In this document: positions 8,494-16,818 of the stretch, in pieces
Position numbering within the stretch: position 1 is the first letter of the stretch
Layout: the number at the start of each line of letters is the position of its first letter
NCBI RefSeq assembly: GCF_004353915.1
Contig: NZ_SMRP01000033.1
Span: 1 to 61,241 of the forward strand
Source: Paraburkholderia silviterrae
GTDB taxonomy: Bacteria > Pseudomonadota > Gammaproteobacteria > Burkholderiales > Burkholderiaceae
DNA length: 61,241 bases
Direction: 5' to 3'
Notes under the pieces: model-generated
Database searches by the model: none
Told to the model about the DNA's origin: nothing
Seen by the model: only the letters and a program-made list of their open reading frames with translations
Position numbers and translations under genes: made by a program

Positions 8494-9882
8494 ATGAATG
8501 CTCCCACACCCGGTCACCGTACGACCCGCGACTTCCAGCGCTCCGATGCCGCGCATCACATCCACGCATTCGTGGATCAGAAGGCGCTGAATGCGGAAGG
8601 TCCCCGTGTGATGGTTCGCGGCGAAGGTAGCTACCTATGGGATTCGGATGGCAATCGCTATATCGATGGCATGTCTGGTCTCTGGTGCACGAACGTCGGC
8701 TACGGACGCGCGGAGCTCGTGGAGGCGGCTTCGCGCCAGATGAAGGAACTGTCGTACTACAACATGTTCTTTCATACCACGCACCCTTCGGTCATTGAAC
8801 TGTCCGAGCGCCTGTTCGGCCTGCTGGGCGAACCGTTCAGCCACGTCGTCTACACGAATTCGGGCTCTGAATCCAACGAGGTCTTGATCCGCACGGTCCG
8901 CCGCTTCTGGGACATCATGGGCAAGCCGACGAAGAAAGTGCTGATTGGCCGCGTGAATGGCTATCACGGCTCGACGGTCGGCAGCGCGTCGCTCGGTGGC
9001 ATGAGCTTCATGCACGAAATGGGGGATCTGCCGATTCCCAACATTACGCACGTCGACGAGCCCTACTGGTTCGCCAACGGCGGCGACCTGACGCCCGAGG
9101 AGTTCGGCCTGAAGGCGGCGCGATCGCTCGAGCGCAAGATTCTGGAGCTTGGCGCCGAGAACGTCGGCGCGTTCGTTGCGGAGCCGTTCCAGGGCGCCGG
9201 CGGCATGATCTTCCCGCCGCCGGGCTACTGGCAGGAAATCGAGCGCATCTGCCGGCAATACGACGTGCTGCTCTGCGCCGACGAGGTGATTGGCGGCTTC
9301 GGCCGAACCGGCGAGTGGTTCGCGCATCGTTACTTTGGCTTCACGCCGGATCTCGTTTGCGTGGCGAAGGGCCTGACGTCGGGTTACGTGCCCATGGGCG
9401 GGCTCATCATGAGCCGCCGCATTGGCGAGACGCTGGTCGAGAAGGGTGGTGTCTTCGCGCATGGCCTGACTTATTCGGGCCATCCCGTTGCGGCCGCGGT
9501 GGCGCTGGCGAACCTCGACGTGCTTCAAGGCGAGCAACTGGTCGAGCGCACCAGGACCGACACGGGTCCGTATCTTCAGAAGCTGCTGCGGGAAGCGTTC
9601 GCCGACCATCCCCTCATCGGCGAAATTCAGGGCACGGGAGCCGTTGCGGCCATCCAGTTCGCCAGGAACAAGACGACGCGTGAGCGCTACGAGAATGAAG
9701 CGGACCTGACATGGCACAGCCGCAGCGTGGCGTTCGATGCGGGCGCCGTGGTGCGCTCGACGAACGGCCGGCTGATTGTTGCGCCGCCTTTGGTGATGAC
9801 GCATGGGCAGATCGATGAACTCGTCGACAAGATGCGCAAGGCGGTGGACGCCACCGCGGCAATGATCGCGCAGCAGGACTAA
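8494..9882 (+). CDS. Class III omega-aminotransferase (polyamine/beta-alanine:pyruvate type)
   Basis: A 462-residue PLP enzyme of the class III aminotransferase family. The Schiff-base lysine is K292 in CVAKGLTSGYVPMGG. The aspartate in LLCADEVIGGFGRTG contacts the pyridine ring, and NSGSESNEV binds the cofactor phosphate. Family members such as SpuC move the terminal amino group of putrescine, other diamines or beta-alanine to pyruvate, giving an aldehyde. I chose ATG 8494, preceded by TAGGAGAC, over the frame extension to 8455. A strong terminator follows immediately. With the PuuC-like enzyme it makes a two-step amine-to-acid route. Confidence 0.88.
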   Translation: MNAPTPGHRTTRDFQRSDAAHHIHAFVDQKALNAEGPRVMVRGEGSYLWDSDGNRYIDGMSGLWCTNVGYGRAELVEAASRQMKELSYYNMFFHTTHPSVIELSERLFGLLGEPFSHVVYTNSGSESNEVLIRTVRRFWDIMGKPTKKVLIGRVNGYHGSTVGSASLGGMSFMHEMGDLPIPNITHVDEPYWFANGGDLTPEEFGLKAARSLERKILELGAENVGAFVAEPFQGAGGMIFPPPGYWQEIERICRQYDVLLCADEVIGGFGRTGEWFAHRYFGFTPDLVCVAKGLTSGYVPMGGLIMSRRIGETLVEKGGVFAHGLTYSGHPVAAAVALANLDVLQGEQLVERTRTDTGPYLQKLLREAFADHPLIGEIQGTGAVAAIQFARNKTTRERYENEADLTWHSRSVAFDAGAVVRSTNGRLIVAPPLVMTHGQIDELVDKMRKAVDATAAMIAQQD

Positions 9883-9900
9883 ATAAAGGCTATTCGTGCA

Positions 9901-9937
9901 ATGGCGAGATCACGCGATGCGTGATCTCGCCATTTTT
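9901..9937 (+). terminator. Rho-independent terminator after the aminotransferase
   Basis: A perfect 15-bp stem (9901-9915 with 9919-9933) with a 3-nt loop GAT, followed by a run of T (9933-9937). It starts 18 nt after the stop at 9882, a textbook intrinsic terminator for the dehydrogenase/aminotransferase operon. Confidence 0.92.
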
Positions 9938-10079
9938 GTCTGCATCGGATCTTCTGGTACGCCGCATCTGCCTTGCCGGCACGACTCCCTTCACCTCCTG
10001 CCAGATCTGCTTGCCCGACTGCGATCTCCAGTCAGGCCGCCCTCGAAAAGCCGAGGGTCGACATTGCCAAATGATGGTC

Positions 10080-10118
10080 ATTGGAAAGCAAAAATCTGCT
10101 TTCAAATTCATTTCCAAT
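10080..10118. promoter_or_regulatory. Nested inverted repeats upstream of the NCS1 permease, possible operator
   Basis: The 9938-10238 gap has no gene. It contains GAAAGCA (10084-10090) with TGCTTTC (10097-10103), nested inside ATTGGAAA (10080-10087) and ATTTCCAAT (10110-10118). The overlapping dyads sit about 120 bp before the permease start and could bind a regulator or form an RNA hairpin. No known binding consensus was recognised. Confidence 0.4.
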
Positions 10119-10238
10119 AGCCGACATTATCACTTCGGAAATATCTGAAATCTGGTCGAGATACCCAGCATCAATTCGATCGATTTCGTTGAATTCCGGA
10201 TGGCATGGATTCGAAAGGTCGGAACATAAGGAGACGAG

Positions 10239-11708
10239 ATGAGTCGTGAAGAAGGCCTCGCAACAGTAGAAGACAGCACCATACAACGCATTCCGCTTTC
10301 ACAAAGGCACGGTACCGCCAAAGATCTGTTCACCATATGGTTCGGCTCGAACATCATGATGCTGACCATCGTAACCGGGTCCATCGCGACAACGGTTTTC
10401 AAGCAGCCATTCTGGTGGGCAACGCTCGCGATCGTGACGGGAAGCCTGGTGGGCGCCGTGTTCATGGCGCTGCACTCCGCGCAGGGGCCGCAACTCGGCG
10501 TGCCGCAAATGATTCAAACGCGAGGGCAGTTCGGATCATTTGGATCCCTGCTGGTCGTCGCGCTTGTCGTCATCATGTACGTGGGATTTTTCGCGTCGAA
10601 TTGTGTATTTGGCGGGCAAGCATTACACAGCCTCAATCCGTCCGTGCCTTTGAATCCGAGCATTGTCTTGATCGGGCTGGTCAGCCTGCTGGGTTCGATC
10701 TACGGCTATAGCCTGATCCATGCCTATGCGCGGCTGCTGAGCTGGGTCTCAGGCGGTGTGCTCGCGCTGGCATTCGTCTGGATCATTTTCGTGCATGGCT
10801 TGCCGGGCGATACGTTCACGCGGGGCAGCCTGAGCCTCTCCGGGTTTCTCGGATCCATGTCGGTGGCCGCGCTCTGGCAGATTGCCTACGCGCCGTACGT
10901 CTCCGACTATTCGCGCTATCTGCCGCCGGACACCGGGCCGCGGACCGCGTTTTGGTCCAGCTACTTTGGATGCGTGCTCGGTTCCGTTCTGCCGATGCTG
11001 CTCGGCTGCCTGGTTGGCCTCGCGACTTCCGATGGCAATGTCGTGACCGGCCTGACTGAATTGACGAAAGGCGTGAGCGTATTGGTGATTGTCGTGCTGA
11101 CTCTGGGCATTGCCGCAAGTAACGCCATGGAACTCTATTGCGGCGCGCTTTCCGCAATCACCGTCTTGCAAACACTCTTTCCGTTTTGGTCAGGGAAGGC
11201 GCGCGCGCGGGCAGTCACGGCAATCGTTCTGGGGGCGATTGCCATGACGATTTCGATATTCGGGCAAAAGGACTTTTTGGCTGGATATACGAACTTTATT
11301 ATCATTCTTCTTTATGTCCTCGTGCCCTGGACCTCGATCAATCTGGTGGACTATTACATCGTTTGTCATTGCGATTACGACGTCGATTCGTTCTTTCGCC
11401 AGGATGGCGGCGTGTATGGGCGCTTTAATACGACGGCCGTTTTTTCATACCTCGTTGGCATTGTCGTGCAACTGCCGTTTATGGCAACGGACCTCTATAC
11501 GGGTGAAGTCGCCAAACGGCTCGGAGGAGCGGATATCTCGTGGATCGTTGGGCTCTCGCTGACGTCGCTGGTCTACTACGTCGGTTGCAGGCTGAAGCCG
11601 GCGTCCACGGTGGGTGCGGTTGGACAGTCTGGCCGCGGTTCCCGGTCGACCTCCACGCAGGCGCTTGCCGATCGAAATTTGCGTGAACCCATCGCCGAAG
11701 TCGAATGA
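10239..11708 (+). CDS. NCS1 family nucleobase/cation symporter (purine-cytosine permease type)
   Basis: A 489-residue membrane protein with about 12 hydrophobic segments and the NCS1 start (RHGTAKDLFTIWFGSNIMMLTIVTG). The conserved YAPYVSDYSRYLP segment is typical of cytosine/purine permeases. Family members import nucleobases, allantoin, hydantoins or thiamine precursors with H+ or Na+. The ATG at 10239 follows AAGGAGACGAG. It stands alone, with its own upstream region, next to amine catabolic genes; the link to them is only positional. The substrate cannot be called from sequence. Confidence 0.9.
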   Translation: MSREEGLATVEDSTIQRIPLSQRHGTAKDLFTIWFGSNIMMLTIVTGSIATTVFKQPFWWATLAIVTGSLVGAVFMALHSAQGPQLGVPQMIQTRGQFGSFGSLLVVALVVIMYVGFFASNCVFGGQALHSLNPSVPLNPSIVLIGLVSLLGSIYGYSLIHAYARLLSWVSGGVLALAFVWIIFVHGLPGDTFTRGSLSLSGFLGSMSVAALWQIAYAPYVSDYSRYLPPDTGPRTAFWSSYFGCVLGSVLPMLLGCLVGLATSDGNVVTGLTELTKGVSVLVIVVLTLGIAASNAMELYCGALSAITVLQTLFPFWSGKARARAVTAIVLGAIAMTISIFGQKDFLAGYTNFIIILLYVLVPWTSINLVDYYIVCHCDYDVDSFFRQDGGVYGRFNTTAVFSYLVGIVVQLPFMATDLYTGEVAKRLGGADISWIVGLSLTSLVYYVGCRLKPASTVGAVGQSGRGSRSTSTQALADRNLREPIAEVE

Positions 11709-11981
11709 TGTTCTGAGCGATCGTATCGTGACTACCGTGGGCCGGCCGCAGGCGTTGAAGTGCAGCGCTGGCCCGACACTGCCTACGGTAGTCCAGCCGT
11801 CGTCGGCGCAGCGATACGTGCGGCAGACTCATGCATGGAAACCGTGCCCCCCATGTCGGGAGGCCCCAGGTAAGGCTTGACGCGGACGCGCGGCGAGTTG
11901 CATCTCGAATTCGTCTGATTCCGCGAGCCGGTTCGCCTGTCTATCCTGAAACCTGTTCAGCCGATATTGACAGAGACCACC

Positions 11982-12245
11982 GTGAGCCCCCTTTCACTGA
12001 TTGAAATTTCGTCCATTCGTGCCCGCGCTCATTTGCTCGCTGGGGATGAGCCGCCGCACGCCAGCGGGACAGGCGCTTTGCGCTCGCGCGACGAGACTGG
12101 CGCTGTCGCCGAAGGACACGACAACAAGTTTGCCCTGACGGGTGCGATCTTCGCCGGCATCCTCATGTCATTCGGCGCGCTCGCCGTGACTCACAGCATG
12201 TTCGAGGGAAGCGGCACGGCTCATGAAATGCATAACCCACATTGA
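11982..12245 (+). CDS. Small hypothetical protein with one membrane segment (first of a pair)
   Basis: About 87 residues from GTG 11982 (a TTG at 11967 is also in frame; neither has a strong ribosome site). The first ~50 residues are polar and charged. One hydrophobic helix follows (FALTGAIFAGILMSFGALAV), ending in a short His-containing tail. I recognise no family. A second small protein with the same plan, a polar N-terminus followed by one C-terminal helix with a glycine-rich core and histidine, starts 38 nt downstream. Codon use is GC-rich like real genes here. Confidence 0.45.
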   Translation: MSPLSLIEISSIRARAHLLAGDEPPHASGTGALRSRDETGAVAEGHDNKFALTGAIFAGILMSFGALAVTHSMFEGSGTAHEMHNPH

Positions 12246-12282
12246 TGCCGTAGCGCGAGTTCGCTCGCGATCAGGATTCACC

Positions 12283-12465
12283 ATGTTCAACACTAACCAT
12301 TCTCACGCAGTCAAATCGATTCCGGTCGATCCAGACAGTTTGCTCGCCACGCATATCGAGCGCCACATCCATCTGTATATGGATTTCGGCATGGTTCTCG
12401 CGTGCCTGCTCATCTTCTCCGGCGCATATTCCGCTGCCCACATGCTGCTCGATAGCCTCTGGTAG
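12283..12465 (+). CDS. Small hypothetical His-rich membrane protein (second of a pair)
   Basis: 60 residues from ATG 12283. The N-terminal half carries several histidines (NHSHAVK, THIERHIHLYM) and the C-terminal half is a membrane helix (FGMVLACLLIFSGAYSAAHMLL). No family recognised. It resembles its upstream neighbour in layout, suggesting a duplicated or cooperating pair of small membrane proteins. The start has no clear Shine-Dalgarno, so the coding call rests on composition, the hydropathy pattern and the paired arrangement. Confidence 0.45.
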   Translation: MFNTNHSHAVKSIPVDPDSLLATHIERHIHLYMDFGMVLACLLIFSGAYSAAHMLLDSLW

Positions 12466-12966
12466 GCGCACGGGCGCACGATTGCGGCCAGACACGTGCA
12501 CCTTCGGCGCGAATCGCTAGCGCCTCCCATGGGCAGAGCGCCGTTCGCCTGTCTGTGTGGCCGCGCAGCGCCACGAGCGCTCGAACCGATCCATCCCCAA
12601 AGCGCGCCACGCCAGATCCAGGTGTCGTCCTCCAGATACCGGGGCTCCTCCCAAAACGTCATTGCCGAATATCAGACGATAGGCCGCAAACAAATCGCGG
12701 TTAATCGTCTGAATAATCACGCTAAACGTTTGCAAATACGTCGACTAAAAAGGGTTATATAAAGTCGCGACACATGTGTGCCGTAGACTAGCGCGCGGGC
12801 CGCGTGCGCATGGCGCCGGACCGGTTCGTCTTGATTCGCCCGCCTCGAGCATCGACGCCGCGCCATTCCGAAACCGTCGCAAAACGCCATACGCCGTGTT
12901 TTCGTCGGGCCGCTTTGAATCCGCATTGCAATCATTAAATCCACGCGCAAAGGAGGTCTTTCCGTG
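12466..12966. promoter_or_regulatory. 501-bp intergenic region with a likely promoter for the c-di-GMP gene
   Basis: No gene is supported. An A/T-rich stretch around 12705-12765 includes TTGCAA (12730-12735) and TTATAT (12755-12760), a weak sigma-70-like pair with a rather long 19-nt spacer. AAAGGAGGTC at about 12950 is a strong ribosome site for the following gene. Confidence 0.4.
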
Positions 12967-15021
12967 ATGACCGTGCTGGGCTGCATCGTCTACAAGCACA
13001 ATATCTGGCTTGTCATCGTGGCCCTGCTGATCTGCGGCACTGGCTCGTGGGTCACCGCGCGCCTCGTGCGGCGCGCGTTCGCCACGCGCGGCGTGCAGCG
13101 TGCAGGCTGGCAGTTTCTCGCGGCCACCGCGTCGGCCGTCGCGATCTGGTGCACGCATTTCGTGGCGATGCTCGGCTTCGACCCCGGCGTGCCCGTGAGC
13201 TTCGATCCCTTGCTCACCTTCGTCTCGCTGCTCATCGCACTGGCCGGCAGCCTGATTGGCTTCGCCGTGGCGTGCAGCGGCCTCACGCGCGCCGCGCCCG
13301 CGCTGGGCGGCGCGCTTGTCGGTCTGGCCATCGCGCTCATGCATTACACCGGCATGGCGGCCTACCACGTCGAAGGCCTCGTCATATGGAGCCGGCCGTA
13401 CCTGATCGCCTCGATTGCGCTCTCGGTCGGCCTGGGCGCGCTCGCGCTCGATCGCGCCGCGCGGCGGGCGGGCGGCTCGGTCGCCGCCGTGGCCAGCTTG
13501 TTTGCGATCGCGATCCAATCGCTGCATTTCACGGGCATGAGCGCATTCCAGGTCGAGCCGATGGCCGTGTCGGGGCATTTCTCCGATCCCGCCGCGCTGC
13601 AGGCGCTCGCGCTTTCGGTGGCCTGCATGGCCTTCGTCATCGTGGGCGCGGGCCTCGTGAGCTATTTGCTCGACGACAGCGTGCGCGCCGAATCGCTCGA
13701 GCATCTGCGCAGCATGGCGCTCTCCGACATGCTCACCGGCATGCCCAACCGCGCGGCCTTCAACGAGCGGATCGAGGCGGAGATGGAGCGCGCGGCGGCC
13801 GAGGGCGGCAAGCTCGCGCTGATCGGCATCGACCTGAACCGCTTCAAGGACGTCAACGACCTGCGCGGCCATCATGCCGGCGACGAGGTGCTGCGCATTC
13901 TCGCGCGCCGCTTCGCGAGCCTCGTGAGCGAGGATGAATTCGTCGCGCGCGTGGGCGGCGACGAATTCGTGGCCATCCTGCGCTTCGCGCGGCGCGAAGC
14001 GCTCGACGACTTCCTGCTGCGGCTCGAAACGGCATTGTTCCGGCCGATCCGCTACGACGACTGGGAGGTGCTATCGGGCGCGAGCCTGGGCGTGGCGATC
14101 TACCCCGACGATGCCACCACTAAGACCGTGCTCGTCAACAACGCGGACCTCGCGATGTACCGCGCGAAGGCCGACCTCACGCGCTCGGTGTGCTTCTACG
14201 AGCCGAAGATGGACGAGCTGGCGCGGGCGCGCCGCACACTCGCGGCCGATCTGCGCGAGGCGCTCGTGCGCGGACAGCTGAGCGTCCATTATCAGGTGCA
14301 GACCTCGATCCCGAGCGGCGAGATTTGCGGCTATGAGGCGCTGCTGCGCTGGGAGCATCCGCGCCTTGGCTTCGTCTCGCCGGCCGTGTTCATACCGCTT
14401 GCGGAGGAGAACGGCCTGATTCTCCAGATTGGCGCGTGGGTGCTGCGCGAGGCCTGCACGCGCGCGGCAACCTGGATGCCGCCGTGCAAGGTTGCCGTGA
14501 ATCTTTCGCCCGTGCAGTTCGTGCATGCCGATTTGCCCGCGCTGGTGAGCGCGGCGCTCGCCGAAACCGGCCTGCCGCCCGCGCGGCTCGAGCTCGAGCT
14601 GACCGAATCGACGATTTTCGCCGATCGCCAGCGCTCGCTCGAAGTGCTCCAGCGCATCAAGGCGCTTGGCGTGAGCCTCGCGCTCGACGACTTCGGCACC
14701 GGGTATTCGTCGCTCGATACCTTGCGCTCGTTCCCGTTCGACAAGATCAAGCTCGACCAGTCGTTCGTGAGCGAGGCTCAGTCGAACCGGCAGGCAACGG
14801 CCATCATTCGCGCCGTGCTCGCGCTCGGCAAGAGCCTTGGGATTCCCGTGCTGGCCGAAGGCATCGAAACGCAGGACCAGCTCGATTTGCTCGCGAGCGA
14901 AGGCTGCGACGAAGTGCAGGGCTTTTTGCTGGGCCGGCCCGCGCCGCTCGCGCAACTGGTTCAGAGCGGCAAGATCCGGCTGGCGGGCGAGCCGCAGGCC
15001 CACCTGGCGGCCGCAGGCTGA
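12967..15021 (+). CDS. MHYT-GGDEF-EAL cyclic-di-GMP signalling protein
   Basis: A 684-residue membrane signalling protein. Residues 1-230 hold seven hydrophobic segments with the MHYT sensor signatures (WCTHFVAML, MHYTGMAAY, LHFTGMSAF), proposed to bind copper and sense a diatomic gas. The GGDEF motif is intact at 330-334, although the upstream inhibitory RxxD site is replaced by SEDE. An EAL phosphodiesterase domain starts near 430 with EAL at 457-459 and the downstream LDDFGTGYSS loop intact. It could both make and break c-di-GMP; which dominates cannot be told. GTG 12964 is adjacent, but ATG 12967 is preferred. Confidence 0.92.
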   Translation: MTVLGCIVYKHNIWLVIVALLICGTGSWVTARLVRRAFATRGVQRAGWQFLAATASAVAIWCTHFVAMLGFDPGVPVSFDPLLTFVSLLIALAGSLIGFAVACSGLTRAAPALGGALVGLAIALMHYTGMAAYHVEGLVIWSRPYLIASIALSVGLGALALDRAARRAGGSVAAVASLFAIAIQSLHFTGMSAFQVEPMAVSGHFSDPAALQALALSVACMAFVIVGAGLVSYLLDDSVRAESLEHLRSMALSDMLTGMPNRAAFNERIEAEMERAAAEGGKLALIGIDLNRFKDVNDLRGHHAGDEVLRILARRFASLVSEDEFVARVGGDEFVAILRFARREALDDFLLRLETALFRPIRYDDWEVLSGASLGVAIYPDDATTKTVLVNNADLAMYRAKADLTRSVCFYEPKMDELARARRTLAADLREALVRGQLSVHYQVQTSIPSGEICGYEALLRWEHPRLGFVSPAVFIPLAEENGLILQIGAWVLREACTRAATWMPPCKVAVNLSPVQFVHADLPALVSAALAETGLPPARLELELTESTIFADRQRSLEVLQRIKALGVSLALDDFGTGYSSLDTLRSFPFDKIKLDQSFVSEAQSNRQATAIIRAVLALGKSLGIPVLAEGIETQDQLDLLASEGCDEVQGFLLGRPAPLAQLVQSGKIRLAGEPQAHLAAAG

Positions 15022-15094
15022 AACGACATGCTGCGCCAGGCTGCACCGCGTGCGTCAGCCGCGACGCACGATTCAATCGAAGTTCAATCGTAGT

Positions 15095-15975
15095 TCAATC
15101 GAAGGCGCTAAAGCGCGGTGCACATTGCGGCAGCCACGCGCCGCGCTCTTGCGCGAAGGCCCCGCGCGCGACGTTGTGCGGATGGTGCGGCGCCTCGGCG
15201 AGCCCCAGCACCGGGGAGACGCAGGCGTCGCTGCCTTCGAACAGGGCGATCCATTCGTCGCGCGTGCGCATGGCCACGGCTTGCTCGATCCGCCCGGCAA
15301 TCAATGGCCAATGCGCCTTGTCGCGTTGCGGCAGCTCGAGCAGATCGTCCGCGCCGATGCCCTTCATGAACGCCGCGTAAAACTGCGGCTCAATGCAGCC
15401 CACGGCAATCCAGCCGCCGTCCGCGCAGCGATAGGTGCGATAGAACGGCGCGCCGCCGTCGAGCAGGTTGGTGCCGCGCGCGTCGCACCAGTGCCCCGCC
15501 GCGCGAAAGCCGTACATCATGCTCATCAGCATGGCCGCACCGTCGGTCATCGCGGCGTCCACCACGCAGCCTTCACCGCTCGTGCGCGCGCGCAAGAGGG
15601 CCGCGATCACGCCGAACGCGAGCACCATGCCGCCGCCGCCGAAGTCGCCCACCAGATTGAGCGGCACCACGGGGTCGCCGCCCGCCGTGCCCACGGCGTG
15701 CAGCGCGCCGGAGATCGCGATGTAGTTGATGTCGTGGCCGGCGGTGTGCGCGAGCGGCCCCGTCTGGCCCCAGCCCGTCATGCGGCCGTACACGAGCGCG
15801 GGCCGTCGCGCGCGGCACACGGCCGGGCCAAGCCCGAGGCGCTCCATCACGCCGGGGCGAAAGCCTTCGATGAGCGCATCGGCATCGGCGATCAAGTCGA
15901 GTGCGCGCGCCACGTCCTCTGCGCGCTTCAGATCGAGTGTGACGTGCACGCGAGAGCGGGTCTTGAGGCTGCGCC
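15095..15975 (-). pseudogene. 5'-truncated CaiB/BaiF CoA-transferase family gene (alpha-methylacyl-CoA racemase type)
   Basis: About 290 residues of a racemase/CoA-transferase: TLDLKRAEDVARAL, IEGFRPGVMERLGLGP, TGWGQTGPLA, AGHDINYIAISGAL and the C-terminal AEAPHHPHNVARG are all typical of the AMACR branch, which interconverts 2-methylacyl-CoA epimers. The first ~45-50 residues are missing. Upstream of about 15975 the frame reads unrelated sequence and abuts the opposite-strand SDR fragment, also missing its 5' end. The remaining frame has no internal stop, so the loss looks recent or the region was assembled from a deletion. Confidence 0.8.
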
Positions 15976-15984
15976 TCGCTCGCG

Positions 15985-16630
15985 CGGCGCGGCGGTGGCC
16001 GATGAACTCGGACCGGCGGCGAGCTTCGTGCCCGCCGACGTCACCAGCGAAGCGGACATGACGGCCGTGTTCGACGCGGCCACGCAGCGCGGCACGCTGC
16101 GCGTGCTCGTGCACTGCGCGGGCCGTGGAGGCGCAGTGCGCCTGATCGAGAAAGACGGCTCGCCCGGCTCGCTGCAAGCCTATGAAGAGGTGGTGCGCGT
16201 GAATCTCATCGGCACCTTCAACGCGCTGCGGCTCGCGGCGGCGGCCATGGCGCGCAACCCGCCCAACGCGGGCGGCGAGCGCGGCGCGTGCGTGCTAACC
16301 GCATCGGTGGCCGCCTACGAAGGGCAAATCGGCCAGGTGCCGTATGCGTCGTCGAAGGCGGGCGTGGTGGGCATGACGCTCGTGGCCGCGCGCGATCTCG
16401 CGAGCAAGGGCATCCGCGTGTGCACCATCGCGCCGGGCCTGTTCGACACGCCGCTGCTCGCGCGCCTGCCCGAAGAGATCCGCGATTCGCTCGGCAAGAT
16501 GGTGCCGTTCCCGCCGCGCCTGGGCGTCGCCGACGAGTTCGCCTCGCTCGCGCTGCACATTCTCGAGAACCCCATGCTCAACGGCGAAACGATCCGCCTC
16601 GACGGCGCGATCCGCATGCAGCCGCGCTGA
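15985..16630 (+). pseudogene. 5'-truncated short-chain dehydrogenase (3-hydroxyacyl-CoA dehydrogenase type 2-like)
   Basis: About 210 residues resembling HSD17B10-type dehydrogenases: VADELGPAASFVPADVTSEADM, then the NAG-equivalent HCAGRGG, catalytic YASSK, and IAPGLFDTPLL. The dinucleotide-binding N-terminus with TGxxxGxG is absent, so the enzyme cannot bind NAD in the usual way. The fragment begins where the divergent racemase fragment ends, so one deletion probably removed both starts and the shared promoter. A broken enoyl-CoA hydratase gene follows 36 bp downstream in the same direction. Confidence 0.8.
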
Positions 16631-16666
16631 GCGGACCCTCGGGACGCTCACACTAAAGGAGAGCAC

Positions 16667-16754
16667 ATGAGCGATGAATTGCTGATCGAGTACCGCGACG
16701 GCATCCAGATCCTCACGATCAACCGGCCGCACGCGTGCCACGCCGGTGGTTGAT
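16667..16754 (+). pseudogene. Enoyl-CoA hydratase, 5' fragment only
   Basis: Behind a strong ribosome site (AAAGGAGAGCAC) the sequence starts MSDELLIEYRDGIQILTINRP, the standard opening of a crotonase-family enoyl-CoA hydratase. The family continues with a conserved NA(x) region, but here homology stops within a few codons and the frame ends at TGA 16752-16754. About 230 residues are missing. The break lies near 16730, just before the 3' end of the convergent acyl-CoA dehydrogenase, so a deletion joined the two. Confidence 0.75.
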
Positions 16755-16818
16755 GCGTGGCGCACGCCCCCTGAGGTGCATGCCTGCGGCGTGTTCGCGG
16801 AGCGGTTTCAGTGAGTGC

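Noticed and set aside
11730..11793. GACTACCGT/ACGGTAGTC inverted pair after the NCS1 gene
   Set aside because: A 9-bp stem with a 46-nt loop and no T-run is too weak to call a terminator.
15095..16177. Racemase as a complete 360-residue gene
   Set aside because: The upstream ~65 residues are antisense to the SDR fragment and show none of the conserved CaiB/BaiF N-terminus.
14837..16630. A 597-codon plus-strand frame joining the EAL gene end to the SDR fragment
   Set aside because: Its first part is another frame of the EAL gene and its middle is antisense to the racemase fragment. Only the last ~210 residues are protein-like.
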